Source of the DNA: Bacillus sp. N13C7 | Lineage (GTDB): Bacteria; Bacillota; Bacilli; Bacillales; Bacillaceae | Assembly (NCBI RefSeq): GCF_026790065.1 | Contig: NZ_JALAMO010000001.1 | Coordinates: forward strand, 186,001 to 250,000 | DNA: 64,000 bases | Direction of reading: 5' to 3' | Shown here: piece after piece, positions 48,230 to 57,672 of the stretch | How the letters are laid out: every line of letters begins with the position of its first letter | Numbering within the stretch: the stretch's first letter is position 1 | The notes under the pieces: model-generated | What the model was told of the DNA's origin: nothing | The model's database searches: none | The model's input: only the letters and a program-made list of their open reading frames with translations | Position numbers and translations under genes: made by a program

Positions 48230-49044
48230 AACAGAATCCCCTCCTCAGCTAATTTGGTTACATCCTTAATAGACTCCAGCACATAATCCGGTGTGTACAA
48301 ACGCTGTTCACCCGGTTTCGCAGAACCGGTCAGCACTAAGGCGCTTTTCATGCCATAAAGCTTCCCCATCGCAATGTCTGATTCAATGCTGTCTCCGATA
48401 ATCATGCATTCATGTGCGGCCAGCCCCATTGCTGTACAGGCGGCCTCCGCCATCAGCCATGACGGCTTTCCGACAACAAGCTCCGTTTTCGCTTGAGCTG
48501 AAGCCTCTATCGCTCCAATCATTCCGGCCACATCGATGGCGTTGCCGTCTTCGTTCGGAAAGGAGCGGTCTTTGTTTGTAGCAATGATACGAGCTCCGCC
48601 CGCGGCCGCTTGAAAGGCTTGATTTAAATCTTCGTACGTGAGCGTTTCATGAAGGGAGATCACAAGCCAATCCGCTTCCTTCGGTTCGTTCGCTTGCTGC
48701 ACGCCAGCCAGCCTCAGCTCGTCAACCAAACCTTGTTCTCCAAGCACCCACACCGTTGCAAAACGATAATGGTTTTTCAGAAAAGCTGCTGTGACACTTG
48801 ACGACAAAACAATATCGCTTACATCCGCCTCTATCCCCGCGCCGAGAAGTTTTTTTCTGCACATGGCACGGGAAATATTCCCCCGATTGCTTAGAAAAAC
48901 GATTTTCTTCCCCATTTCTCGGAGTGTATTGATCGCTTCTCTTGCCCCTTCTATCAACTCATTTCCTCTAAATACAGTACCGTCCAAGTCAATCAGAATG
49001 CCTGCCGGTGCCACAGCAGAATTATGACTGTCCATAATACGCAT
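48226..49044 (-). CDS. araL: HAD-family sugar phosphatase AraL
   Basis: 272 residues from ATG 49044; an ATG three codons later (49035) is also possible, and the start codons lie inside the last codons of araD. NagD-type HAD phosphatase: [18 protein letters not shown] (motif I Asp near residue 19), VFLSNRGN (motif II), cap region about 80-190, KPSWLMA (motif III Lys) and [18 protein letters not shown] (motif IV). Probably clears unwanted sugar phosphates. In B. subtilis its translation is limited by an mRNA hairpin near the start; the overlap with araD fits that. Confidence 0.93.
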   Translation of the reverse strand: MRIMDSHNSAVAPAGILIDLDGTVFRGNELIEGAREAINTLREMGKKIVFLSNRGNISRAMCRKKLLGAGIEADVSDIVLSSSVTAAFLKNHYRFATVWVLGEQGLVDELRLAGVQQANEPKEADWLVISLHETLTYEDLNQAFQAAAGGARIIATNKDRSFPNEDGNAIDVAGMIGAIEASAQAKTELVVGKPSWLMAEAACTAMGLAAHECMIIGDSIESDIAMGKLYGMKSALVLTGSAKPGEQRLYTPDYVLESIKDVTKLAEEGILL

Positions 49045-49711
49045 TTGCTCCGTGTTTTCGATAAAAATGCTTTTCATGAAGGACTGTATTGATTGGATTT
49101 ACATCCTTGTTCAGCATAATGGAGTGATAAGCCATTTCCGCAACCGTTTCTAATACGACTGCGTTATGAATGGCGTTTAAGGCGTCCGTGCCCCAGCAGA
49201 ACGGGCCGTGATTATTCACGAGTACACCCGGCACCTGTTCGTAGTTATGATGCTGAAAGGTTTCTGCTATGACTTTTCCTGTATTCCGTTCGTAGTCATG
49301 AATGATTTCTTCATCATACATTTCTCTTGTACACGGAATCGCGCTGTCAAAATAATCAGCATGTGTCGTGCCTAATGGCGGAATGTCTCTGCCCGATTGC
49401 GCCCAGCTTGTCGCCCATTGAGAATGGGTATGGACAATTCCCCCGATATTCGGAAAGGCTTTATATAAATAAACATGGGTGGGCGTATCTGAAGAAGGCT
49501 TAAGCGAGCCTTCGACGACCTCTCCTTCAAGGTTTAAAACAACCAAGTCATCTGCTGTCAGGTCGCTGTATTCGACTCCGCTAGGTTTGATGACAATTCT
49601 TCCTTTTTCACGGTCAATGCCGCTGACATTTCCCCACGTAAAGGTTACCAGCTGATGCTCTTGAAGCTTCAGGTTGGCAGCCAGCACTTCTTTTTTTAAT
49701 GTTTCAAGCAT
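49022..49711 (-). CDS. araD: L-ribulose-5-phosphate 4-epimerase AraD
   Basis: 229 residues. Class II aldolase fold; converts L-ribulose-5-phosphate to D-xylulose-5-phosphate. Zinc ligands in THSQWA (His pair near residues 94-96) and H near 167-171 region ([10 protein letters not shown]), acidic catalytic residue in [14 protein letters not shown] stretch. Third enzyme of arabinose use; follows araB by about 16 bases and overlaps the start of araL. Confidence 0.97.
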   Translation of the reverse strand: MLETLKKEVLAANLKLQEHQLVTFTWGNVSGIDREKGRIVIKPSGVEYSDLTADDLVVLNLEGEVVEGSLKPSSDTPTHVYLYKAFPNIGGIVHTHSQWATSWAQSGRDIPPLGTTHADYFDSAIPCTREMYDEEIIHDYERNTGKVIAETFQHHNYEQVPGVLVNNHGPFCWGTDALNAIHNAVVLETVAEMAYHSIMLNKDVNPINTVLHEKHFYRKHGANAYYGQS

Positions 49712-49727
49712 GCTCCATCACCCTTTA

Positions 49728-51410
49728 TCAATTCTTTTTGGCGGCAGATGAAAATTGAAGATTTTTAATTGTTTTCAGACGTTTCATGACATGGTTTTCT
49801 TTTCCGAAATAGTGAACCAGCTCTTTATATTCAGCGTATAATTTTTCATACACCACAGCGTTTTCGGCGTTTGGCGAATAAGAAATATCTTTCAGTTTTC
49901 CCATGTGCGCCGCTGCCTCTTTGATGTCGTCGTATCCGCCGTTTTCTTTACCTGCGGCAAGCGCGCCGAAAATGGCAGATCCTAAGGCAGGGGCTTGCGG
50001 GGAACCAGAGATTTTAATGTCCATGTTTGTCACATCCGCATAAATCTGCATGACAAACGGGTTTTTCTCAGCTATTCCGCCGGCTGCGTACAGCTCCTCG
50101 ATCGGAACTCCGCTTTCTTTGAACGTTTCGATAATCATCCGGGTTCCGTAAGCTGTCGCTTCAACTAGCGCTCTATAAATCTCTTCAGGCTTCGTCAGCA
50201 GCGTCATGCCAAGCAGCATTCCTGTTAAATCAGCATCAACAAGAGTTGAACGGTTTCCATTCCACCAATCCAAAGCAAGCAGACCGCTTTCACCCGGCGC
50301 TTGAAGGTTTGCTTTCTCGCTCAGCAGCTCATGAATGCCCATGTTTTTTTCCTCTGCTTCCTCTTGATACGCTTGAGGTACACATGTTTTCACAAACCAG
50401 TCAAAATGATCGCCAACACAGGACTGCCCGGCTTCATATCCCGCATAGCCGGGAAGAATCCCGTTATCCACGACACCGCACATACCAGGCACGATATGCA
50501 CCTCTTCGCCTAGAAGAACGTGGCACGTTGAGGTTCCCATAATCATCAGCATTTTCCCTGGCTCTGTGATGCCGACTGCCGGCACGGAAACATGGGCGTC
50601 AACATTGGCAACCGCAACAGCCGTCCCCGGAAGAAGGCCTGTGAGCTGTGCCATTTTTTCTGTCAATTCGCCTGCTTTTTCGCCCACTGAATGAATAGAA
50701 CCTGCTAATTTGTCTTTTGTAATCGTTTTCATTAAAGGATGTAATTTGTCAAAGAAATCATCTGACGGATATCCCGCTTTTTCACTCCATATCGCTTTAT
50801 ACCCCGCTGTACAGTTGCTTCGCTTGAGCGAGCCGCACAGCTGGTACACGATCCAGTCCGCAGCCTCGATGATCCGGTCAGCCGCTTCATAAATGTGAGG
50901 CGCTTCTTCGGCAATCTGCATAACCTTAGGAATCATCCATTCAGAGGAAATTTTTCCTCCGTACCGTTGCAAAAAAGCTTCTCCTTCTTCTTCCGCAATT
51001 TGATTGAGCCGATCAGCATGTTTTTGGGCCGCATGATGCTTCCAGAGCTTCACATAACTATGCGGCTCCTCTTCATATTCCGGCAGCATGCATAACGGCT
51101 GCCCTGACTTGTCAACAGGCAGGATCGTACAGGCCGTAAAATCAATTCCAATCCCGATAATGTCTTTCGGTTCAACGCCCGTCTGTTCGAGTATAGACGG
51201 AATGGTTGTTTCCAAGACTTCGAGGTAATCCGCCGGATGCTGCAGCGCCCAGTCCCTCGGCAGCTTTTGGCCTGTTTTTGGAAGGGCGGTATCAATGACA
51301 GCGTGCCTGTATTCTTTCACAGCAGCCGCCAGTTCCTCCCCTGTTTGAACATGAACGAGTACCGCTCTTCCTGATAAAGTTCCGAAATCAACCCCTATTG
51401 TGTAAGCCAA
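49728..51410 (-). CDS. araB: L-ribulokinase AraB
   Basis: 560 residues, FGGY carbohydrate kinase. N-terminal phosphate motif [30 protein letters not shown] near 96, [15 protein letters not shown] near 343, and C-terminal FGGY motif [19 protein letters not shown] near 442-460. Phosphorylates L-ribulose with ATP. Second gene of the ara operon, about 15 bases after araA. Confidence 0.97.
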   Translation of the reverse strand: MAYTIGVDFGTLSGRAVLVHVQTGEELAAAVKEYRHAVIDTALPKTGQKLPRDWALQHPADYLEVLETTIPSILEQTGVEPKDIIGIGIDFTACTILPVDKSGQPLCMLPEYEEEPHSYVKLWKHHAAQKHADRLNQIAEEEGEAFLQRYGGKISSEWMIPKVMQIAEEAPHIYEAADRIIEAADWIVYQLCGSLKRSNCTAGYKAIWSEKAGYPSDDFFDKLHPLMKTITKDKLAGSIHSVGEKAGELTEKMAQLTGLLPGTAVAVANVDAHVSVPAVGITEPGKMLMIMGTSTCHVLLGEEVHIVPGMCGVVDNGILPGYAGYEAGQSCVGDHFDWFVKTCVPQAYQEEAEEKNMGIHELLSEKANLQAPGESGLLALDWWNGNRSTLVDADLTGMLLGMTLLTKPEEIYRALVEATAYGTRMIIETFKESGVPIEELYAAGGIAEKNPFVMQIYADVTNMDIKISGSPQAPALGSAIFGALAAGKENGGYDDIKEAAAHMGKLKDISYSPNAENAVVYEKLYAEYKELVHYFGKENHVMKRLKTIKNLQFSSAAKKN

Positions 51411-51425
51411 GTGACATCCCCCTCT

Positions 51426-52916
51426 CTACTTTTGAAGCCGGTAAAGCGCCTCGTTCCATTTTAATTCGTGTTTTAGTTTATGAATCGTCGTATCACGGGA
51501 AATGAGCACACTTTCGATCCCCGCCATTTCCGCCCAATCGAGCATTTGCTCTGCTGTCAGTTCATAAGACAAGCAGGTATGGTGTGCGCCGCCTGCTAAA
51601 ATCCATGCCTCCGCCGCTGTTTTCAATGACGGCTCCGGTTTCCAGAGAACACGGGCTACCGGCAGATTCGGCATGTCTTTTTCAATTTCCTGACCGTTGA
51701 CCTCATTCAAAACAAGGCGGAAACGCCCCCCGATATCAACAAGGCTTGCTTGAATGGCTGAACCGCTGATGCCGTTAAATACAAAACGTGCTGGGTCTTC
51801 CTTGCCTCCTATAGAAAGCGGATGAACCTCGATTCTCGGCTGATCCAAGGCAACAGTCGGACACACTTCAAGCATGTGCGAACCCAAAATCATCTCATTT
51901 CCCGGTTCAAAATGGTACGTATAATCTTCCATAAAGGACGTTCTTTTTCCTTCGGCCATGATTTTCATCATCCGCACAAGAGCCGCTGTCTTCCAATCTC
52001 CTTCGCCGGCGAACCCGTAGCCCTTCTCCATCAGGCGCTGAACGGCAAGTCCCGGCAGCTGCTTCATTCCGTGCAGCACTTCAAATGATGTCGTGAAAGC
52101 TGTGTATCCGCCTTGTTCAAGAAAAGCGGTTAAGCCAAGTTCTATTTTCGCCTGTTCCTTAATGGACGCCACCTTTGCTTCGTCACGTTTTGTTTCCTCG
52201 CTGATCACATAAAGCCTGTCATACTCCGCATAGAGCGTGTCAACCTCGTCATCCGTAATGCGGTTCATCACTTCGACAAGATCTCCGATGCCATATCCGT
52301 CAACCTGCCAGCCAAATTGAATATGCGCCCCCACTTTGTCTCCATCCGTTACCGCGACGTGACGCATGTTATCTCCGAATCTGGCAACCTTAATATGTCT
52401 GCTTTCATTTAATGCAGCCGCCGTATCCATCCACTGGGAAATCTCTTTCTTCACTTCTTCATCATCCCAATAGCCGGCGACGACTTTCCGGTTCAGACCC
52501 ATTCGCGAGTTGATATAACCGTATTCACGATCGCCATGTGCGGATTGGTTGCTGTTCATAAAATCCATGTCAATCGTACCCCAAGGGATATCGCGATTAT
52601 ATTGAGTGTGCAGATGCATAAGCGGTTTTTGATAAGAGGAAAGGCCTTCTATCCACATTTTTGCGGGAGAAAATGTGTGCATCCATGTAATGATACCGGC
52701 GCATGTCTCACTGTACTCCGCTTCTCTTAACAGCTGTCTGATGGTTTCCGGTGAAGTGACGACAGGCTTATGCGTGATTTTGTATCTGGAAGAAACCCCG
52801 CTGAGCCCCTCACAAATGCTTTTCGCATGCTGATCCACCAGTTCCAGCGTCTCTTCCCCGTATAGGTGCTGGCTTCCTGTTACAAACCAGAATTCATAAT
52901 CCTTTGTCTGAAGCAT
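51426..52916 (-). CDS. araA: L-arabinose isomerase AraA
   Basis: 496 residues from ATG 52916 (AAAGGGGCAGTTTAC upstream); the longer frame to 52958 overlaps the cre. Converts L-arabinose to L-ribulose with Mn2+. N-terminus FWFVTGSQHLYG. Metal ligands are expected at Glu and His residues in AEGKRTSFMEDYTYHF near residue 325-340, FEPGNEMILGSHMLEV near 340-356 and GGAHHTCLS near 445-453. First gene of the operon araA-B-D-L-M-N-P-Q-abfA. Confidence 0.98.
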   Translation of the reverse strand: MLQTKDYEFWFVTGSQHLYGEETLELVDQHAKSICEGLSGVSSRYKITHKPVVTSPETIRQLLREAEYSETCAGIITWMHTFSPAKMWIEGLSSYQKPLMHLHTQYNRDIPWGTIDMDFMNSNQSAHGDREYGYINSRMGLNRKVVAGYWDDEEVKKEISQWMDTAAALNESRHIKVARFGDNMRHVAVTDGDKVGAHIQFGWQVDGYGIGDLVEVMNRITDDEVDTLYAEYDRLYVISEETKRDEAKVASIKEQAKIELGLTAFLEQGGYTAFTTSFEVLHGMKQLPGLAVQRLMEKGYGFAGEGDWKTAALVRMMKIMAEGKRTSFMEDYTYHFEPGNEMILGSHMLEVCPTVALDQPRIEVHPLSIGGKEDPARFVFNGISGSAIQASLVDIGGRFRLVLNEVNGQEIEKDMPNLPVARVLWKPEPSLKTAAEAWILAGGAHHTCLSYELTAEQMLDWAEMAGIESVLISRDTTIHKLKHELKWNEALYRLQK

Positions 52917-52939
52917 GTAAACTGCCCCTTTCTTATAAA

Positions 52940-52953
52940 ATAAAACGCTTTCA
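52940..52953 (-). promoter_or_regulatory. cre (CcpA) site of the ara operon
   Basis: TGAAAGCGTTTTAT on the minus strand, close to the cre consensus, in the araA leader between the downstream AraR box and the start codon. Confidence 0.72.
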
Positions 52954-52962
52954 TACATTACA

Positions 52963-52978
52963 AAAGATACGTACTAAT
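52963..52978. promoter_or_regulatory. AraR operator in the araA leader
   Basis: AAAGATACGTACTAAT (plus strand), matching the central TACGTA and flanks of the AraR consensus; centre 42 bp downstream of the operator at the start of transcription. Confidence 0.72.
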
Positions 52979-53004
52979 AATAAAAAATAAATCAATAACT
53001 ATTA

Positions 53005-53020
53005 ATTTGTACGAACAATT
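53005..53020. promoter_or_regulatory. AraR operator at the araA transcription start
   Basis: ATTTGTACGAACAATT, close to ATTTGTACGTACAAAT, adjacent to the -10 and covering the expected +1. Confidence 0.85.
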
Positions 53021-53022
53021 TC

Positions 53023-53051
53023 ATTATAGTAACTGACTATTATACTGTCAA
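53023..53051 (-). promoter_or_regulatory. ara operon promoter
   Basis: Perfect TTGACA (53046-53051), 17-base spacer and TATAAT (53023-53028) on the minus strand; a very strong sigma-A promoter held down by AraR and CcpA. Confidence 0.92.
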
Positions 53052-53062
53052 TCTTTTCTTTT

Positions 53063-53092
53063 AAAAAAAGCCGGGCGCTGCCCGGCTTTTTC
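53063..53092 (-). terminator. abnA terminator
   Basis: AAAAAGCCGGGC / GCCCGGCTTTTT hairpin, directly after the abnA stop and before the ara promoter. Confidence 0.9.
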
Positions 53093-53094
53093 AC

Positions 53095-54066
53095 TCAATA
53101 GGACGGCCAGCCCGAACTCCAATTCAAATCATTGATGAGAAGCTTCGGAATGCCGTTGTCATTGGCGTCATAGGCATGACGAACAAGAATGTTTCCGTTT
53201 ACAATATCCTGGCCTCCGGGTCCTTTCCATTGGTCATTCCCGGAATCCAAAATGGTGCCCCCGCCTTCCAGCATGCTTTTTCCGCTTTTATCAAGATAAG
53301 GGCCTGTAATGCTTTTAGATCTTCCATAAGCAATTTTGTACGTACTGTTTACACCGTCACAGCATTTATCAAATGAGACCATTAAATAGTAATAGCCATT
53401 TTGATACGTAAGAGTAGGAGCCTCAAGCGCCCAGCCATTATTCGGTCTGGCAGCAATCGAATAGAGCGAGCCTGTCGGCTTCATCGTATTCTTATCAAGC
53501 TTGGTCAGCTTAATACCGCTCCAAAACGAGCCGAATGCAAGCCACGGGTTGCCATCCTTGTCGAATGTCAGCTCCGGATCAATGGCGTTATAATTATTTG
53601 AGCTTGTCGAACGAATCACCAAGCCCTCGTCCTTCCAGCTCCCTGAACTGATGCTTGTTGAAGATGCCAGGCCGATGGCAGATGTATTGCTTCCAAAAGA
53701 AGAAACAGAATAATACAGCCAGTACTTTCCGTTATAGTATTGGATGTCCGGCGCCCATTGGTTTGGCTCGTAATTCGGCACATAATTGGACCACCACGAT
53801 AGCGGTGTGCTAAAAATGGACTTTTGTACGGTCCAATTTTTTGCGTCTGAAGACTTCAACACCCGCAGCCCCCGTTCTTCCGTAAGCCCTGTGCCAAGCG
53901 CATACCACGAGCTCCCCTCTTTGATCATGGTCGGATCGTGAAGCAGCTCATTGGATGACCCCCAAAATGCGGCCTCTGCAGGAGCAGCGGAAGTGAATAT
54001 CAAGCCAGCAGCCAGAGCGGCACTCGAAAAATGAAAGAAGCGTTTCCATGTTTTTTTCTTTTTCAA
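53095..54066 (-). CDS. abnA: secreted endo-1,5-alpha-L-arabinanase AbnA
   Basis: 323 residues. TTG start at 54066 with AGGAGG nine bases upstream. Signal peptide KKKKTWKRFFHFSSAALAAG... cleaved at about AEA-AFWG (residue 32). GH43 five-bladed beta-propeller: catalytic base Asp in LLHDPTMIKEG, pK-modulating Asp in YNAIDPELTFDKDG near 165, acid Glu in GWALEAPTL near 215. Cuts arabinan outside the cell into oligosaccharides taken up by AraNPQ. Separate transcript upstream of the ara operon. Confidence 0.97.
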   Translation of the reverse strand: MKKKKTWKRFFHFSSAALAAGLIFTSAAPAEAAFWGSSNELLHDPTMIKEGSSWYALGTGLTEERGLRVLKSSDAKNWTVQKSIFSTPLSWWSNYVPNYEPNQWAPDIQYYNGKYWLYYSVSSFGSNTSAIGLASSTSISSGSWKDEGLVIRSTSSNNYNAIDPELTFDKDGNPWLAFGSFWSGIKLTKLDKNTMKPTGSLYSIAARPNNGWALEAPTLTYQNGYYYLMVSFDKCCDGVNSTYKIAYGRSKSITGPYLDKSGKSMLEGGGTILDSGNDQWKGPGGQDIVNGNILVRHAYDANDNGIPKLLINDLNWSSGWPSY

Positions 54067-54088
54067 CTTTTCTAACCTCCTTTAAATC

Positions 54089-54102
54089 AGAAAGCGCTTA
54101 CA
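54089..54102 (-). promoter_or_regulatory. cre (CcpA) site of abnA
   Basis: TGTAAGCGCTTTCT on the minus strand, a good cre match, about 23 bases before the abnA start. Confidence 0.75.
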
Positions 54103-54186
54103 AATATATTGTTTTACCCTCCTTTCCTTACAAATGAGCGGCGTATCGTATGTCGTCATGTTCAGGACATTTTCGGTATCATCTTT

Positions 54187-54215
54187 ATTGTAGTCACTCC
54201 GCCTTAATTTGTACA
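54187..54215 (-). promoter_or_regulatory. abnA promoter
   Basis: TGTACA, 17-base spacer, TACAAT on the minus strand. The -35 lies inside the AraR box at 54207-54222, giving direct occlusion when AraR binds. Confidence 0.6.
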
Positions 54216-54222
54216 GACAAAA
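54207..54222. promoter_or_regulatory. AraR operator of abnA
   Basis: ATTTGTACAGACAAAA, similar to the AraR consensus; overlaps the likely -35. I find no second box at 42 bp spacing. Confidence 0.65.
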
Positions 54223-54253
54223 AAATAGAATCTGCCTTGGAAGGCAGATTCCT
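54222..54253 (-). terminator. ysdC terminator
   Basis: AATCTGCCTTCC / AAGGCAGATT hairpin followed by a T-run on the minus strand, shortly after the ysdC stop; touches the abnA AraR box. Confidence 0.85.
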
Positions 54254-54261
54254 CCGTATCT

Positions 54262-55347
54262 TTATTGGTACGTAATCTCATCGACCGTTTTCCGGTCTAG
54301 CTTCTTGATGACTTCTGTAATTAATTTTACCGCGTTTTCATAATCGTCACGGTGCAGCATAGCCGCGTGCGTATGAATGTAGCGGGTTGCAATGGTAATG
54401 GAGAGTGCAGGCACGCCATTTGCCGTCAAATGGATGGCTCCCGAATCTGTTCCGCCGCCGGCAATGGCATCAAATTGATACGGAATGCCCGCTTCCTCTG
54501 CGGTAGCCACAACTATATCACGCAAACCTTTGTGAGAGACCATAGACGCATCGTACACGATAATCTGCGGCCCTTCGCCCATTTTGCTTTGCGCTTCCTT
54601 CTCGGAAATGCCAGGCGTGTCTCCTGCTATGCCTACATCAACACCAAACGCAATATCAGGCTGAATGGCATGGGCAGCCGTTTTCGCTCCTCTGAGGCCG
54701 ACTTCCTCCTGAACAGTCCCGACGCCATACACAATGTTTGGATGATCTGTGTTTTGTAAATTTTTTAACACATCAATGGCAATCGCACAGCCGATGCGGT
54801 TGTCCCATGCCTTTGCCAATAGGAATTTTTCATTGTTCATCACCGTAAATTCAAAATGAGGTACGATCATGTCTCCCGGAAGTACACCCCATTCCAAGGC
54901 TTCTTCTCGGCTTGAAGCTCCAATATCAATAAACATGTCTTTTATTTCCACTGATTTTTTTCTCGCTTCTGGAGATAAAATATGAGGCGGCTTAGAACCG
55001 ATAACCCCTGTGATTTCCCCTTTTTTCGTGACGATGGTAACACGCTGAGCCAGCATGACCTGAGCCCACCAGCCGCCAACAGTTTGGAAACGGATAAAGC
55101 CTTTATCCGTGATTTGCGTCACCATAAAGCCCACTTCGTCTAAATGCCCGGCGATCATAATTTTAGGGCCATTTTCTGCACCCGTTTTTTTGGCAATTAA
55201 ACTGCCAAGACGATCTGTTGTCACCTCATCAGCAAATGGCTCTATGTATGATTTCATCACTTGCCTTACTTCTCTTTCATTGCCCGGTATGCCTTTTGCA
55301 TCTGTTAAATCTTTCAGCATGGTCAATGTTTCATCTAATTTTGCCAT
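54262..55347 (-). CDS. ysdC: M42-family metallo-aminopeptidase YsdC
   Basis: 361 residues. M42 glutamyl/lysyl aminopeptidase family: [10 protein letters not shown] near residue 68 (metal His-x-Asp), [15 protein letters not shown] near 180, [17 protein letters not shown] near 210-226 (catalytic EE), [12 protein letters not shown] near 236, and [19 protein letters not shown] near 320. Cytoplasmic peptidase, usually a large tetrahedral complex. Single gene between abnA and ysdB. Confidence 0.93.
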   Translation of the reverse strand: MAKLDETLTMLKDLTDAKGIPGNEREVRQVMKSYIEPFADEVTTDRLGSLIAKKTGAENGPKIMIAGHLDEVGFMVTQITDKGFIRFQTVGGWWAQVMLAQRVTIVTKKGEITGVIGSKPPHILSPEARKKSVEIKDMFIDIGASSREEALEWGVLPGDMIVPHFEFTVMNNEKFLLAKAWDNRIGCAIAIDVLKNLQNTDHPNIVYGVGTVQEEVGLRGAKTAAHAIQPDIAFGVDVGIAGDTPGISEKEAQSKMGEGPQIIVYDASMVSHKGLRDIVVATAEEAGIPYQFDAIAGGGTDSGAIHLTANGVPALSITIATRYIHTHAAMLHRDDYENAVKLITEVIKKLDRKTVDEITYQ

Positions 55348-55465
55348 GTTCCAAAACCCTCCTTCATCAGTCCTGCATTCTTATTATACAAAACCTGGCG
55401 CTAACCATACGACTATTTCACTTGAAAATCGGGTATATGTTTTTAGAACTTTCTTTTAGAAAAAG

Positions 55466-55493
55466 TGAAACCTTTTTCTATGCTCTTCGTATT
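55466..55493 (+). promoter_or_regulatory. sigma-W type promoter of ysdB
   Basis: TGAAAC (55466-55471), 16-base spacer, CGTATT (55488-55493). Matches the sigma-W consensus TGAAAC-N16-CGTA. Confidence 0.88.
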
Positions 55494-55531
55494 ACATCAG
55501 ATCATCACCATAAGGGAGGTGCCTTCACACA

Positions 55532-55924
55532 ATGTTTGTCATGGTTCTAAGGATTATTTTGCTTGCACTTTTTGCTTATTGTATTTATGCCGTGGTCAAA
55601 TTTGTCGCGAATCCAAAGAGAAGGCTTAAGCTGGCCCAATCAAAAGAACATTTTTATATTATCGATGAACAAAACAATACCCGAAAGAATTTTCAGCTGA
55701 CGTATAAAGGCGTGCTTTTTGAAGGAGAAAAGCATATTCCTTCCAAGGACCACCCGCTGTTTATCCACACGATCTTTGTCTGGACAGAATCTCCTGAGAA
55801 GCTGAAACATTTCTCTGCAAAAGATTTTGAGAACATTGAAGAAAAAGTGCTGGAACGTTATCCGAATTGTAAGATTGACTGGGACCAGCCCATTAAACTC
55901 GCAAAAAAAGCAGAAGAGCGTTAA
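55532..55924 (+). CDS. ysdB: small membrane protein YsdB (sigma-W regulon)
   Basis: 130 residues. One N-terminal hydrophobic helix (about 2-24) followed by a hydrophilic domain with VKFVANPKRRLKLAQSKEHFYIIDEQNNTRKNFQLTYKGVLFEGEKHI. AAGGGAGG ribosome binding site before ATG. A sigma-W promoter precedes it, so it belongs to the envelope stress response; function unknown. Its stop codon is inside a bidirectional terminator. Confidence 0.9.
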   Translation: MFVMVLRIILLALFAYCIYAVVKFVANPKRRLKLAQSKEHFYIIDEQNNTRKNFQLTYKGVLFEGEKHIPSKDHPLFIHTIFVWTESPEKLKHFSAKDFENIEEKVLERYPNCKIDWDQPIKLAKKAEER

Positions 55925-55944
55925 AACGCTTTTCTGCTTTTTAT
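55905..55944. terminator. bidirectional terminator between ysdB and ysdA
   Basis: AAAAAGCAGAAGAGCG / CGCTTTTCTGCTTTTT hairpin overlapping the ysdB stop codon, for convergent ysdB and ysdA. Confidence 0.88.
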
Positions 55945-56210
55945 AAATCAAACGGGCTGTAATAAATGACGATAAAGATCGCTTCAATCACCAGAAGAAG
56001 CGGCACTCCGTATTGAAAAGACGCGTGCTTCGTTTTATGTCTGAAGGTTTGCATGCCAAGCCAGATCCCGAGCGCGCCAAACACGAACGCAATCAGCCAC
56101 AGCCGCTCTTCGGAAATTCTCCATTTGTGCTGCTGCGCTTTTCGTTTGTCAACGCCCATCACCCAAAATCCGCAAAGATTGATCAGTACCAAATAGACAG
56201 CGATAATCAT
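55941..56210 (-). CDS. ysdA: DUF1294 membrane protein YsdA
   Basis: 89 residues, three hydrophobic segments (about 2-18, 38-56, 70-84) and the DUF1294 signature MGVDKRKAQQHKWRISEERLWLIAFVFGALGIWLGMQTFRHKTKH (residues about 18-63). Function unknown. Lies behind the rplT terminator and may have its own promoter. Confidence 0.88.
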   Translation of the reverse strand: MIIAVYLVLINLCGFWVMGVDKRKAQQHKWRISEERLWLIAFVFGALGIWLGMQTFRHKTKHASFQYGVPLLLVIEAIFIVIYYSPFDL

Positions 56211-56229
56211 GTTGCCTCACCCTTTATAT

Positions 56230-56258
56230 AAAAAAGCCGCTCTGCTGGAGAGCGGCCC
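56230..56258 (-). terminator. terminator of infC-rpmI-rplT
   Basis: GCCGCTCTCC / AGAGCGGC hairpin followed by TTTTTT on the minus strand, a few bases after the rplT stop. Confidence 0.88.
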
Positions 56259-56265
56259 TATATGA

Positions 56266-56637
<372 letters not shown>

Positions 56638-56656
56638 CTAATTGTTCCTTATCCGA

Positions 56657-56869
<213 letters not shown>

Positions 56870-57391
56870 TTATTGCTTTTCGTTTTTCGGCGCGAGCATT
56901 AAGAACATGCTGCGGCCGTCCATTTTTGGTTTTGTTTCGACAGTCGCAACCTCAGCACATGCTTCAGAAAAACGGTCTAACACACGCTGACCGATTTCTT
57001 TATGAGTGATTGCGCGTCCTTTAAAGCGGATAGAAGCTTTCACTTTATCGCCTTTTTCAAGGAATTTAATCGCATTGCGCAATTTCGTGTTAAAGTCATG
57101 CTCATCGATTGTCGGACTTAACCGAACTTCTTTTAAGTTAATGATTTTTTGATTCTTGCGTGCTTCTTTTTCCTTTTTCTGCTGCTCAAATCGGAACTTA
57201 CCGTAGTCCATGATTCGGCAGACAGGCGGTTTTGCATTCGCTGCAACTAACACCAGGTCAAGATTTGCGCGGCCGGCGATTTCAAGTGCTTCCTGACGGG
57301 ACTTGATTCCAAGCTGGTCGCCATTTTGTCCGATTAAACGGACCTCACGTGCACGGATACCCTCATTAACCAATTGATCTTTGCTAATAAT
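56870..57391 (-). CDS. infC: translation initiation factor IF-3 (ATT start)
   Basis: 173 residues. The reading frame extends past the first ATG/GTG/TTG-type codons to an ATT at 57391, placed correctly after GGAGGTGGCTC. Translation then begins M(ATT)[16 protein letters not shown], as known for IF-3, where the rare AUU start allows IF-3 to limit its own synthesis. N-terminal domain about 1-75 ([12 protein letters not shown]), linker [12 protein letters not shown]-terminal domain about 85-173. Operon infC-rpmI-rplT. Confidence 0.95.
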   Translation of the reverse strand: MISKDQLVNEGIRAREVRLIGQNGDQLGIKSRQEALEIAGRANLDLVLVAANAKPPVCRIMDYGKFRFEQQKKEKEARKNQKIINLKEVRLSPTIDEHDFNTKLRNAIKFLEKGDKVKASIRFKGRAITHKEIGQRVLDRFSEACAEVATVETKPKMDGRSMFLMLAPKNEKQ

Positions 57392-57394
57392 GAG

Positions 57395-57594
57395 CCACCT
57401 CCATAGTTTCTTCGAATTGATTCACAACTCATTTTGACTGCATTTTGCAGGCAAACAAAAAGTGCGGGCATTATAAAACACCCACACTACGAACATCTGT
57501 ATCAATAAAAATGTACGGTCAACCTGCCAACTACATGCATGTGTCAATCAGGTGAGAAGCGGGTGCTTCTGCTTGTGATTTATATTCAATTCAA
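57395..57594 (-). ncRNA. L20 leader of infC-rpmI-rplT
   Basis: About 200-base untranslated leader on the minus strand between the promoter at 57600-57628 and infC. It contains paired segments (AGAAGC/GCTTCT) and a terminator GTGTGGGTG / GCCCGCAC plus T-run at 57457-57488. In B. subtilis excess L20 binds this leader and causes premature termination. Confidence 0.78.
57457..57488 (-). terminator. attenuator of the infC operon
   Basis: AGTGTGGGTG / GCCCGCACT hairpin followed by TTTTTG on the minus strand, inside the L20 leader. Confidence 0.82.
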
Positions 57595-57599
57595 TAACT

Positions 57600-57628
57600 A
57601 TTCTACACAATGCCGGATCTTTAGTCAA
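57600..57628 (-). promoter_or_regulatory. infC operon promoter
   Basis: TTGACT (57623-57628), 17-base spacer, TAGAAT (57600-57605) on the minus strand. Confidence 0.8.
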
Positions 57629-57672
57629 GGACGACTTATCCGGAACAACTTTTACATTGTAACATGGGTTTT

